Shown here in pieces: positions 21,254 to 30,569 of a stretch of DNA of 64,000 nucleotides. The notes under the pieces are model-generated. The model was not told where the DNA came from. It worked only from the letters and a program-made list of their open reading frames with translations, and did no database searches. The position numbers and the translations under genes were made by a program. Source of the DNA: Epiperipatus broadwayi (Eukaryota > Onychophora > Udeonychophora > Euonychophora > Peripatidae); assembly GCA_028023455.1 (NCBI GenBank), contig JAQFVV010000027.1, positions 7,625,845-7,689,844 on the forward strand. Direction: 5' to 3'. Each line of letters starts with the position of its first letter. Within the stretch, counting starts at the first letter, position 1.

Positions 21254-23267
21254 TTATAACTCTATATCCGGATATTCATTTATTATACATTCCTTTTTTA
21301 TACAATTTAATTCTTTATCTAAACTATATTCATTTGAACATAATTTAAATGCTCTCATTATTCTATTGTTTATGATATTAACTTTGCATTTAAAATCAAT
21401 ATCGGAATTCCAGTTTGTTAAAATCCCAGTATACATTTTTTTTCTATAAACCTCAGTCTCTATTCTAATTCTATTATTTTTATAAAATTTATAAATCTTT
21501 GCATCCATATATTCAATACTATTATTATTTTCTTTTTCCAAAGTAAACTTAATATTTTCTATTCTATTATTAATAAAATTCCAAAACTTAAATGATTTAT
21601 TCAAATTACCATTAAATATCATGAAATAATCATCTACATAACGTACATAAAACATAGGTTTATGACAAACACTAAAAAAACTTTTTTCAAAATTGCACAT
21701 ATAAATATCTGCTAAAAATCCACTTAAACAATTCCCCATATTTAACCCTTTTATCTGTTTATAATATTTGTCACTGAATTTAAAAAATAAATCCTTACAA
21801 CATAACATAAGAATGTCATGCAACAAAGAAATATCCATTTTTATTTTTATCTTCAATATACATTTCCAAAAAATAATCAATTGCTTTTTCACAATTTATA
21901 TTTGTGTACATATTAATTATGTCTAGTTTAACAAAGTAAATATTTTTAAATTCTTTCAAACTAAATAAAAACTTCTTTATTTTTTCAATAAACACAACAG
22001 AATTATAAACCTTGTTCCCAGCAAAACAATTAGTATATTTTTTAAATAAATTAATATAAACCCATTTTGAAATATTAACATAATAAGTGTTAAAACAATC
22101 CACTATTGGTCTCATAGGTATATTAGGTTTATGCACCTTAGGCAAACCTTGAATTTCAGCACACATAACGTCCATTCTTTTTAACCTAAACATTTCGCTT
22201 TTTTTAATTATTTCTTTATTTTCCATAATTGTAATAAATTTATTTATCTTTTTATTTAAAAAATTACTCATATCTTTTTTAACTTCAATATAGCAATCTT
22301 CTTTTAACATATTTATCATTTTTTTATTATAATCCTCTATATACATAATTACCACATTTAAAAATTTATCTCCTTTCAAAAAAATGATATCATTATATTT
22401 ATTTTTTAAATTATCAATGGTTTTCCATTCATACCTATTATACATATCCTTGTTTATATTATTTTGAATATCCCATTCCAATTTTTTAAATCCATACACC
22501 AAATCGCTTTTTAATAATTCTTTATTATCTATTTTACCAAAAATATCTTTATCAATATAATTATTAATCATTATCATTTTTGATTTAATTTCAATAATTT
22601 GTTTATTAATACTACATTTTCCAAAAGGTACATATTTTAACCCTTTGCTTAATATATTTAGTTCATTTTTACTAAAAACTTTATTTGTTAAATTAATAAC
22701 TGAGGAATTATTATCTAAAAAATCATTATAAATACTACCAAATTTAACATCACAAACAATATTCTTATTAAGTTTATAAACATTTTTAAAATTTTTATTA
22801 TAAAATATTAAATTATTTATTTTTTTATTATGTCTATTATTTACTTCATTCTTTAGCCTTTCTACCTTTAATAAAAAAATCTTTTTAATAAAATTTTCTT
22901 CTTCAAATGTAATCAATTTACACATTGAATTATATATAAATTTAACATTATTTAAAATATAATCTCTTTTCCTATATAACCCGTTTATAAACCTTTTTAA
23001 AATAAATCTTTCAATAAAATGAAGATCACTTTGTCTAAACAACTTTTTAATTTTACTCAAACATAAAAACTTTGGAACTACATTATAAAAAATACAATTT
23101 TTTAAAAATTTTATATCTAGGTTTAATTTTATGACCTTTAGTTTATATTTCATCCATTTATTAATTAACTTGATACAATCTCTAAAAACATATAAATCAT
23201 TAATATTATTTCTCAAATAACCAATAAAACTTCTCATATTCATATATTCAAATTTCAAAAAATACAT
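21254..23267 (-). pseudogene. PLE reverse transcriptase (frameshifted)
   Basis: Two overlapping frames (21816-23267, 483 codons; 21254-21892, 212 codons) together carry the PLE reverse transcriptase. The first has a basic Asn/Lys/Ile-rich N-terminus, GLPKVHKPNIPMRPIVD (fingers motif) and VKLDIINMYTNI (motif A, metal-binding Asp). The second has GLNMGNCLSGFLADIYM (motif B) and FYVRYVDDYFMIF (catalytic YVDD). The frame breaks between motifs A and B, at about 21820-21890. All catalytic residues I can identify are intact, so it decayed recently or the break is a single indel. PLE RTs are related to telomerase RT. Confidence 0.85.
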
Positions 23268-24924
23268 GTTTAAAAACTTTCATATACAATTCCATAAAAA
23301 ATACGAAAAAATAAATAATAAAAAATATAATAACAATAATAAAACCATATAACTGTATAAACTTATAATAAATCCATATAACAATATAAACTTCTTCTTC
23401 TGTAAACTCCAGTAAATATTCTGTAAAATCTTGGTAAATTATTTTTTCATATTGACTTATCCAAGAAATTATCCTAATTTAATTGTCTTATACACTACAT
23501 TGATTCACTTATTAAAGAAATTTTAAAAATAAAAATATATCTTATAAATATATTTCTTTTACTTCAGTGCTTTTGCCTAGTTTACATTTGAGCAACCAGA
23601 TGCTGAAAAATCCAAATATAGTAGGTCCAAAACTCCTCATGAATCAAAGCCACAAGCTAAAAAATAGTCTGGAAATATGGACATAACAGCATTGGATAGG
23701 AATTCATTAAGAACTGTCATCTAGCATCTATTGATAACTCAAGATTATATTAGAGATCAAATGGGGATAGAAGAAATAGATTTGCTATGCTAAAGAATGG
23801 TATAAGCAGTATCATATGGTATTTTATTGATTTGATATTATATCTTAACACATATGATTAAATTAAACAATTAGAGATAGACCGATAAATAGAAGTCTTT
23901 CTGGCCCAACAACCTTATAATGTTTTTTTAATTCAAACTGGATTTTTTTATATGACTTAATATATCATTATACTGTCAACTTCTGCAGGAAAAGCATTTT
24001 CTTTTTAAAATAAAGGTATTGAAATCTATGTAGCTACTCAAACAAATTGGCTTGGGTTCAAATACAGACTTTTTAAATTTCAGGCTATTATGTTGAATAT
24101 TTGGAATAAAAAAGGACTGCTAGATGAATAAATGCATTTGTTTCGAATTTGAATTCTAAATCTCTGAAGACAAAGGGCAGAAACTGGTCTGATGATTTGG
24201 ATCCTCTGAATACTCTAGCTTACTCTAAAGATTTCTAGTGCAAGATGAAAAGAATTGCTTTTAGAAAGTATATAAGTAAACTGAAGCATCTCTGAGAAAA
24301 TATCTTTCTCATAGCAATAACTATCACCATAGTTGTCATCCACCCTTTAACCAAATTGTTCATTACATTTGTTTAACATTTATACATTTTTACTATTAAA
24401 TGTATAATGTTTTTAAAAATTATCTTTGAAATGTTGGGAGAATAATTCTCAACTGATGTCCCTATAAATTTTCCATTACAAATGATCTACAGGAGTTTCC
24501 ATTCTTGCTTACTCAATAAAATTATATTAACTATACTTCTCCAGTATTTTCATAGCTTGCTACATAAATTAGTCTGTGGTGTCACCTATTGTGAAGAATT
24601 GGATAGCAATATTTTACACTATAAAAAAATTATATGCATGCTTCATGCTATTTAGCTTAAAACTCCTACTAAAATAGTAGTGCACCTTATATTCAACATT
24701 TGCCGTCTGTTAAGTAAAATATAAGTGTGCCTCAATAAAAAGATATAACCAGTTCTCTTTTGCAAGCTGATGAATTATTATCTCTGAATAAATGCATATG
24801 TTACATGCAGCAATACTTTTAAAGCATTAACATGTCTGGATCACAAGTCACAACATGAAATGGATGTTCCATATCTTAATCCACAATCAACAATGTGCTA
24901 TCATTAAATTATATTTTCAATTAC
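23268..24924. other. AT-rich non-coding, possible PLE 5' region then unknown
   Basis: The first few hundred bases share the extreme A/T of the PLE and may be its 5' UTR. From about 23580 the composition is ordinary. No gene or repeat was recognised. Confidence 0.4.
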
Positions 24925-25698
24925 ACAATTTTTTATTTCTTTTTTATTTCCTTTCTTGCTTTCTTCTTCCTTCCTTTCTTCTTTCTTTTTCTTCCTTTTT
25001 TTCTTCCTTTCTTTTCATCTTTCTTTTCTTTCTCTCTTTTCTTCTTTTGTTTTATCTTTCTTTCTTTTTTTCCTATCTATTTTTCTTTCTGTTCATTCTT
25101 TTCTTTTTTTGCTTTCTTTCTTTTGTCTTTGCATTTTTTCTTTTATTTTCTTTTTTATTCTCTTTTGTTTTTTCTCTCTTCCTTTCTTTTCTTTCTTTTT
25201 TTCTTTCCTATTTTTCTTTCTTTCTTCCTTCTTTTTTTTCTTTCTATTCTTTTTTTATTCTCTTTTGTTTTTTTCTTTCTTTCTTTCTTTTCTTTTTTTT
25301 TCCTATTTTTCTTCCTTCTTTTTTCTTCCTGTTCTTTCTTTCTTTCTTTTCATTTTTATTTTCTTTCATTTTTAATCTCTTTTGTTTCTTTTCTTTTTTC
25401 TTCCTTCCTTTATTTTTTCTTTCTTTTCTTTTTTCCATCCTATTTTTTTTTCTTCCTTTAATTTTTTCTTCCTGTTCTTTCTTTCTTTTTTCTTTCTTCC
25501 TTCTTTGCTTTTTTTTTCCTATTTTTTGTCTTTCTTTGCTTCTTCCTGTTCTTTTTTCTTTTCTTTCTTTTTCATTTTTTTCTTATTCTCTTTTGTTTCT
25601 TTTCTTTTTTCTTCTTTGTTTTTTTTTTTGTTCTTTCTTTTTTTTTTCTTTTCTTTCTTTTTTATTCTCTTTTGTTTCTTTTCTTTTTTTTTTTTCTT
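24925..25698 (+). repeat. Long polypyrimidine (TTTC/CTTT) tract
   Basis: About 770 bases made almost wholly of T and C on the plus strand, in irregular TTTC, CTTCC and T-run units with a rare A or G. Long Phe/Ser/Leu-rich ORFs on the plus strand and Lys/Arg/Glu-rich ones on the minus strand follow from the composition and are not genes. Confidence 0.95.
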
Positions 25699-26250
25699 TA
25701 TGTGAAATAATTAAAATTCTGTGTGGCAGTGAAACCATGATTCTGTGATCACATAAAAAGCATGAAAGATGACTTTTGAAGATATAAAACATCACATTTC
25801 ATGTCATAATTCATGATCCAGTCACACTAGCACATTCAAATTTTTGCAGTGAATAGCAAAACTATGGTTACTACATAACATATGTTAATTCAGGGATGGG
25901 CAGGCTGAAGAAAACCAATTATCTTTTCACTGAGTCACACTATGCAACTTCTGTCTAATTTGCTAAAATAATCAACAAATTTAGTTTGATTTTTTTAATA
26001 TACATTTTAAAATGTTTGTATTTTAATAGCAGGTTTTAAATTACGATATACAGTGGAGTCCACTTTAATGAAGGTTTGCAAAGCAAACAAATTGTACAAC
26101 TAACTTCAGTACATTTACATTTGTATAAAAGTGTGAATACATACAATGAAGCTCCAATTTCAGATATTTTCATCACATGATTATTAAGACTTCCACTAGG
26201 TGGTACTACTGTATGGAAAATTTATTAATATCCTCATCATATAAGATAGT
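25699..26250. other. Non-coding, nothing firm
   Basis: A CAGGGATGGGCAGGCTGAAG stretch at about 25892 vaguely resembles a hAT end, without a partner. The rest is AT-rich. Confidence 0.4.
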
Positions 26251-26421
26251 TAAATCCAATTTATCCAAATCACTTTGGACACTTTTGAGTAAAAACCTTT
26301 TATTGTACATATATGCACATACACCTAAGTTTTGACTGTCCTGCAGTCTTCTTCAGAGCTAGTACAATAAAAGGTTTTTGCTAAAAAGTGTTTGAAGTGA
26401 TTTGGATAAATCGGATTTATA
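26251..26421. repeat. Small foldback with a hammerhead remnant at its centre
   Basis: The arms at about 26251-26308 (AATTTATCCAAATCACTTTG ... AAAAACCTTTTATTGTAC) and 26363-26421 (GTACAATAAAAGGTTTTTGC ... GTGATTTGGATAAATC) are reverse complements with few mismatches. The 50-bp spacer holds a hammerhead remnant. Confidence 0.8.
26320..26360 (-). ncRNA. Hammerhead remnant at foldback apex
   Basis: The minus strand reads CTGAAGA, A, a perfect stem II GACTG-CAGGA-CAGTC, then AAAAC where GAAAC is expected. The first G of the GAAA block is lost, which should inactivate it. Confidence 0.6.
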
Positions 26422-27289
26422 TAAGCTATTACTGCAAAAATAAAAGAAAAAATGATTTGGGTATAAGGTACAGTTTTAATTTAGTTTCCTTGCCAAAGTT
26501 ATATATTTGAAGTGGAAATATATAATAATTTTAACCATGTACTATAAATACATCATTTGAAAGCAACTTAACATTATCAAAAAAGAAGTGATTTCTAAAT
26601 GAAAACATGATCAAAATAACTGAAATCTGGATGCTAAACATAAAATACATAAATCAATGAATACCAATGGCTGAATAAGAAAACATTTCAAGAAACATTA
26701 ATGGCTGATACAGTTATTATATGATTAAGGCTTTTCAGAGCATTTTAGTTTTAAGAAAGCTATTGGACATCTTTGATACATTTTGTGCTATAAGGTAGTA
26801 TTAACGTTGTTTGTTTTTACTGCAACTTGTTCGTCTTTACAAGTTGTTTTTTTAATTTCGTATGTGTGTTGCATCATTAATTTAATGAAAATTATTTTCA
26901 AAAATATTATATCCTATTTTTAAATGTAAAAAAAAAATTGTTTTCTCTTTTATCAAAAGTTATTCAATTCTCTATATAATTTTTTTATTCGTAGTTAAAA
27001 AATTTCCTGAATAATTTTAACCATTAAGAAAAATATACTTTTTATTTGTAATTAGTTACAAACAATAGGCCAAAATTTATAGAATGAGTTAAAAAGTAAT
27101 CTTTATACAAAAAACTATATCTAGAAGAATAAATTTTAGAGAATCTATTTCATCCTTTATGATGAGAATGATTTAATATATTATGATTTTTTAGAATGAC
27201 TTTTTATTATTTTATTGTATTTTATTTTGTTTTATTTTCTGCATTTTTTAAATTCATAACTTTTTATTTTTATATTATTTATTTTAATA
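26422..27289. other. AT-rich non-coding
   Basis: No gene, repeat or RNA motif recognised. Confidence 0.4.
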
Positions 27290-27570
27290 TATGAATTTTT
27301 TCTACAGTACAGGCTTTTTCATACCTGCACTCCAATATGTAATATATAGGGGATTTGAACTCAGACTTTCAGATGACCCTCAACTATCCACACTATCTCA
27401 TACTGCTGACACACTTGATCACACATGTTGAAAAGATAAATAATCACCAATAGACGTATTTCGTGCTAAACCAGCACTCATCAGATGGTCTAGATTACTA
27501 TCCTCACACATATATACAATCAATGCTCAGCTTATATTAGCAGGCTTTAATTCACTCCACCCCACAACTC
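27290..27570 (-). repeat. Composite SINE-like unit: hammerhead plus tRNA-like module (family C)
   Basis: On the minus strand an intact-core hammerhead (27447-27490) is followed by a tRNA-like segment (about 27350-27430) with the box B-like GAGTTCAAATCCCC, then a tail TTGGAGTGCAGGTATGAAAA. Other copies are at 16865-17035, 17275-17575 and 32640-32830. A pol III box next to a hammerhead recalls the hammerhead-bearing SINE-like repeats known in schistosomes. Sequence relation to those was not tested. Confidence 0.65.
27447..27490 (-). ncRNA. Type I hammerhead ribozyme candidate (family C, intact core)
   Basis: The minus strand reads CCAT, CTGATGA (27478-27484), stem II GTGCT / AGCAC with loop GGTTT, GAAA (27459-27462), stem III ATACGT, and a GUC cleavage triplet before TATTGG. 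All catalytic core residues are the consensus ones. Stem I is the weak point: base pair 1.1 would be T-T and the CCA/TGG pairing leaves a bulge, so cleavage in isolation is uncertain. Confidence 0.65.
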
Positions 27571-27964
27571 TTCAGCCATCCATTTCATTTATTGTTTTTG
27601 TTTTATTTACTTATATCTTTTTATTTAATATATTTTTCGACCTAATTCATCTGTTACTTTGTTCAGTAAACTATTTTGTGCTAATAACTATTTTGACAAA
27701 TTTTAAAAGATGCAGTTTTTAAGTTTGCATCGGATGCCAAAACTAATTGCCTCAATTTTTTACCTATCACCTAAAGATCTTTAATGAGCAAGATGAAGTA
27801 GGGACCTGCAGCATATACATAAGTTAAATAGCTTCAAAAGTTACTTTTTTTCACAGTTTCTTTAGATTATTCAAATAAATACCAATTTGATTCTTAATGT
27901 GGTAATTATCAACTTAAACCATTAACAATCACATGATCACTATCTCATACTAGCACATAATTGT

Positions 27965-28220
27965 TTATAAACAAGGCAAAACTCTCTCCATACAGTAGTA
28001 CCACCCTGTGCTAAACAGAGTAATCAATGGATGCCAGAAGGCTTGTGCATCAAATCCCTATCTAATGCCTACTCATCCACAAGCCAGAAACTAGTCTGGG
28101 GATATTGGATGAGTAGGCATTAGATAGGGATTTTATGCACAAGCCTTCTGGTATCCATTGATTACTCTGTTTAGCACAGGGTGGCACTACTGTATGGAGA
28201 GAGTTTTGCCTTGTTTATAA
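27965..28220. repeat. Near-perfect foldback, family B copy 1
   Basis: The arms 27965-28078 and 28107-28220 are about 113 bp each with only a few mismatches. For example, TTATAAACAAGGCAAAACTC pairs with its inverse at the right end, and CAATGGATGCCAGAAGGCTT pairs at about 28140-28162. The 28-bp spacer contains AGCCAGAAACTAGTCTGGGG, the second half of the family B hammerhead on the plus strand. The CTGATGA half is absent. Confidence 0.85.
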
Positions 28221-28390
28221 TTATCAACTTTAGAATACTTTTCATATTGTTCATGTTATCAAATTTATAAAATCATGGGTGTGAAGCCAAAAACAGGTGA
28301 TGGCTTGCCAAACAGCTAATGTTGATCATATACTAAAATGAAGACCTCGTTTAATTAAAAAAATTTAATATGATACATGTATAATTAAAC

Positions 28391-28685
28391 TATTAAAACA
28401 GGCCAAACTCTCTATATGTATTGCTACTTGGTACAAGCCAGAGTAATCAATGGAGGCCAAAAGCCTTATGCATAAAATCCCCATCTAGTGCTTACTTATC
28501 CAATATCCCCAGACTAGTTTCTGGATTGTGGCCTTCATCACTGAGGGGCCTTAGTCTGGGGATATTGGATGAGTAGGCACTAGATGGGGATTTTATGCAG
28601 AGGCCTTCTTGCATCCATTGATTACTCTGGCTTGCACTGCATGGCAATACATACAGAGAGTTTTGCCTGTTTTAATAACAGCTAA
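28391..28685. repeat. Foldback, family B copy 2, hammerhead in the spacer
   Basis: The outer ends TATTAAAACAGGCCAAACTC (28391) and its inverse ending GTTTTAATA (28685) pair, as do CCAGAGTAATCAATGGA and TCCATTGATTACTCTGG. The arms are about 115 bp and the spacer about 60 bp, with the hammerhead (28506-28548). The arms are clearly related to copy 1 by sequence. Confidence 0.85.
28506..28548 (-). ncRNA. Hammerhead candidate (family B), one core change
   Basis: The minus strand reads stem I CCTCA, GTGATGA (C3 changed to G), short stem II, GAAA, stem III ACTAGT (palindrome), a GUC triplet, then TGGGG closing stem I. Everything but C3 is consensus. A C3 change normally abolishes activity. Confidence 0.7.
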
Positions 28686-29157
28686 GAGCAAGCGTAAGAA
28701 ATGTTGATCATGTGATGTAATTAAACCATATAAATAAATTATTGTACTCATTTGCATACTTGTATAACCCATCTCATTTTCTACATTTTTTTATGTTTTT
28801 GTTTTTTATCAATGTAATCTTCATCTCAGCTGCATCCTATCACAGCTGTCCACCAACAATCAAAGTCAGACCACTCTCTCACTATGCATGCTTTTTGGAA
28901 CTACTTCACTTTTTAAATGAGTTAGACATAATCACATGGAGTAACTTACTAAAAGCATTAAATATCATGATTACCTTTTATTATGCTCGCACACACTGCT
29001 AAGACAGTAGCAACTTTTTCTACACAATACTGCCACCTAATGCAAAACAGTTGTGCATTTACAAACAAATCAGCTTATATTGAAAGCATTATTGTGCTTT
29101 CATTTTCAGCTAATAGCTTTACACTTAATAAAAAATGTAAAGGTGAGTCTTGTAGAG
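28686..29157. other. Non-coding, nothing recognised
   Basis: Short ORFs here (up to 86 codons) show no domain. The sequence is somewhat less AT-rich than the average of the window. Confidence 0.4.
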
Positions 29158-29655
29158 CAGTGGTCTTCAACCTTTTCACACCTGCGGACCGGTAAAAATA
29201 AGGATAAGGTTTCGCTGACCAGCAAAAATAAGGATAAGGTTTCATGGACCAGCAGAAGTCTATAGATAAATTTTCTTAAAGATGTAAACAGCTTAGCCTT
29301 AGATGAAGTTATATATATATGGAGTTTGTATAATAAAAAACTTTTTTTTTTTTAATTTTGAATTTTTTTAGAAAAGTAATAAAAAATTTAATTCTACCCC
29401 CCCCCCCCCATAAACATCTGTGATAACTAGAAAAACAAATTAATTTATGTATGACTGATTAGATTTTGTTCTGTTTCTTTTTTTTTAATCAGGTAAAAGT
29501 GCGATGAAAAAAATAAATAAAAATTGTTTATATTAATTAAAAGTTTAAAATTTTATTATTTTGTTATTAAAAACTTTCTTGCCAGTCTAGCACGGACCAG
29601 CAAAAAACTTATACGGCCCGGCACCGGGCCGCGGACCGGTGGTTGAAGACCACTG
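29158..29655. mobile_element. hAT-type non-autonomous DNA transposon (MITE)
   Basis: The 15-bp terminal inverted repeats are perfect: CAGTGGTCTTCAACC (29158-29172) and GGTTGAAGACCACTG (29641-29655). They are flanked by an 8-bp duplication with one mismatch (TTGTAGAG / CTGTAGAG). Subterminal GCGGACCGGT occurs at both ends (29184-29193, 29631-29640). This end plus the GGACCGGT subterminal block is typical of a widespread animal hAT group. Inside are a 29-bp imperfect direct repeat (ACC.G.AAAAATAAGGATAAG, twice) and a GC-rich hairpin CGGCCCGGCACCGGGCCG. At 498 bp with no transposase, it would need one in trans. Confidence 0.9.
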
Positions 29656-29663
29656 CTGTAGAG

Positions 29664-30569
29664 ATCCATTAGATCCAATTAAGATTTTTTTTTTTTTTTT
29701 TGATAACTTGTCATTAAGATATTATTATTGTTATTATTTTTTAAGAGTAGTTAAATATCATATAAAATCTTTTATTATATTTAACTACAGAGTTATTACT
29801 TTGTTAGAAATGAACCTGAGATGATGATGATTATTATTATTATTATTTTTATTGTTATTAGTGTTATTTTGGAGGATTGTAAATTTTTTTTGAAAGATAA
29901 TGAGTAAAATTATTAATTAGTATTTTATTAAAGGAATATTAATTAGTTTATAGTTATTTCTATAATAAATTTATTAAAGATTATTAAACGTGAATTTTAA
30001 AGACATGAGAGTGTTACCCAGTAGTTTGGTTATGTGAATTTGATGGGGTAAGTTATTTTAAAATAAACTAAAAAACGTTGTTACATTTATTTCTCTCTTT
30101 ATCACAGTTGATAGAGTTCTTGCTTTCCGAGCTAGTTCAGAGCATAATGGCTAGTTATATGGATTTGGGATGTATTAATCAATATTTAAACTAGAGTACT
30201 TTACTGGACGACTCATATCAGGAGATTTATAATTATATTTATTATTTTGACAGAACCTTACTTTGTTTATAATAGTGAGTTAGTTATAAATTAGATTTAT
30301 TAGTAAATGAATGGGTTAAGTATTATAGTTTGGAACCCTAATTATTTACTAAGAACCTACGTGTTATGATATTTTATTATAATAAGATTTTTTTAAATTT
30401 AATTAGTGAAAAATATTATTGTATTAGATATTATATCTTGAGCTAGTCTTTATGTTATATTATTTTAATAGTCATCATTTATCCAACTTAATTATAATAC
30501 ATTATTGTGATCTTAGTTAGCGGATTTCCTTGTTAAATAGTATTTCCTTTAAGGAAGGGTACAATATAT
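29664..30569. other. AT-rich non-coding, nothing firm
   Basis: TTA-rich microsatellite-like sequence around 29725-29860. A weak tRNA-like stretch near 30098-30175 was not strong enough to call. Confidence 0.4.

Larger units (their letters stand above)
18178..23267 (-). mobile_element. AT-rich Penelope-like element, interrupted by a nested LINE
   Basis: A PLE on the minus strand: reverse transcriptase at 21254-23267, GIY-YIG endonuclease split between 20785-21248 and 18428-18540, then 3' sequence ending in a hammerhead-like motif at 18178-18226. PLEs prime reverse transcription at a GIY-YIG nick in chromosomal DNA. The element is visibly more AT-rich than its surroundings, with codons mostly AAA, AAT, ATA and TTT. 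The reading frame is broken by about three shifts. A LINE (18541-20784) sits inside it. No clear 5' terminal repeat was seen above 23267. Confidence 0.85.

Noticed and set aside
24855-25795. Long ORFs (up to 297 codons) rich in Phe/Ser/Leu on plus and Lys/Arg/Glu on minus
   Set aside because: They lie in the polypyrimidine tract; any frame of (T,C)n lacks stops. No domain and no splice context.
30098-30180. Possible tRNA-like SINE head
   Set aside because: A box A-like stretch only, with no usable box B.
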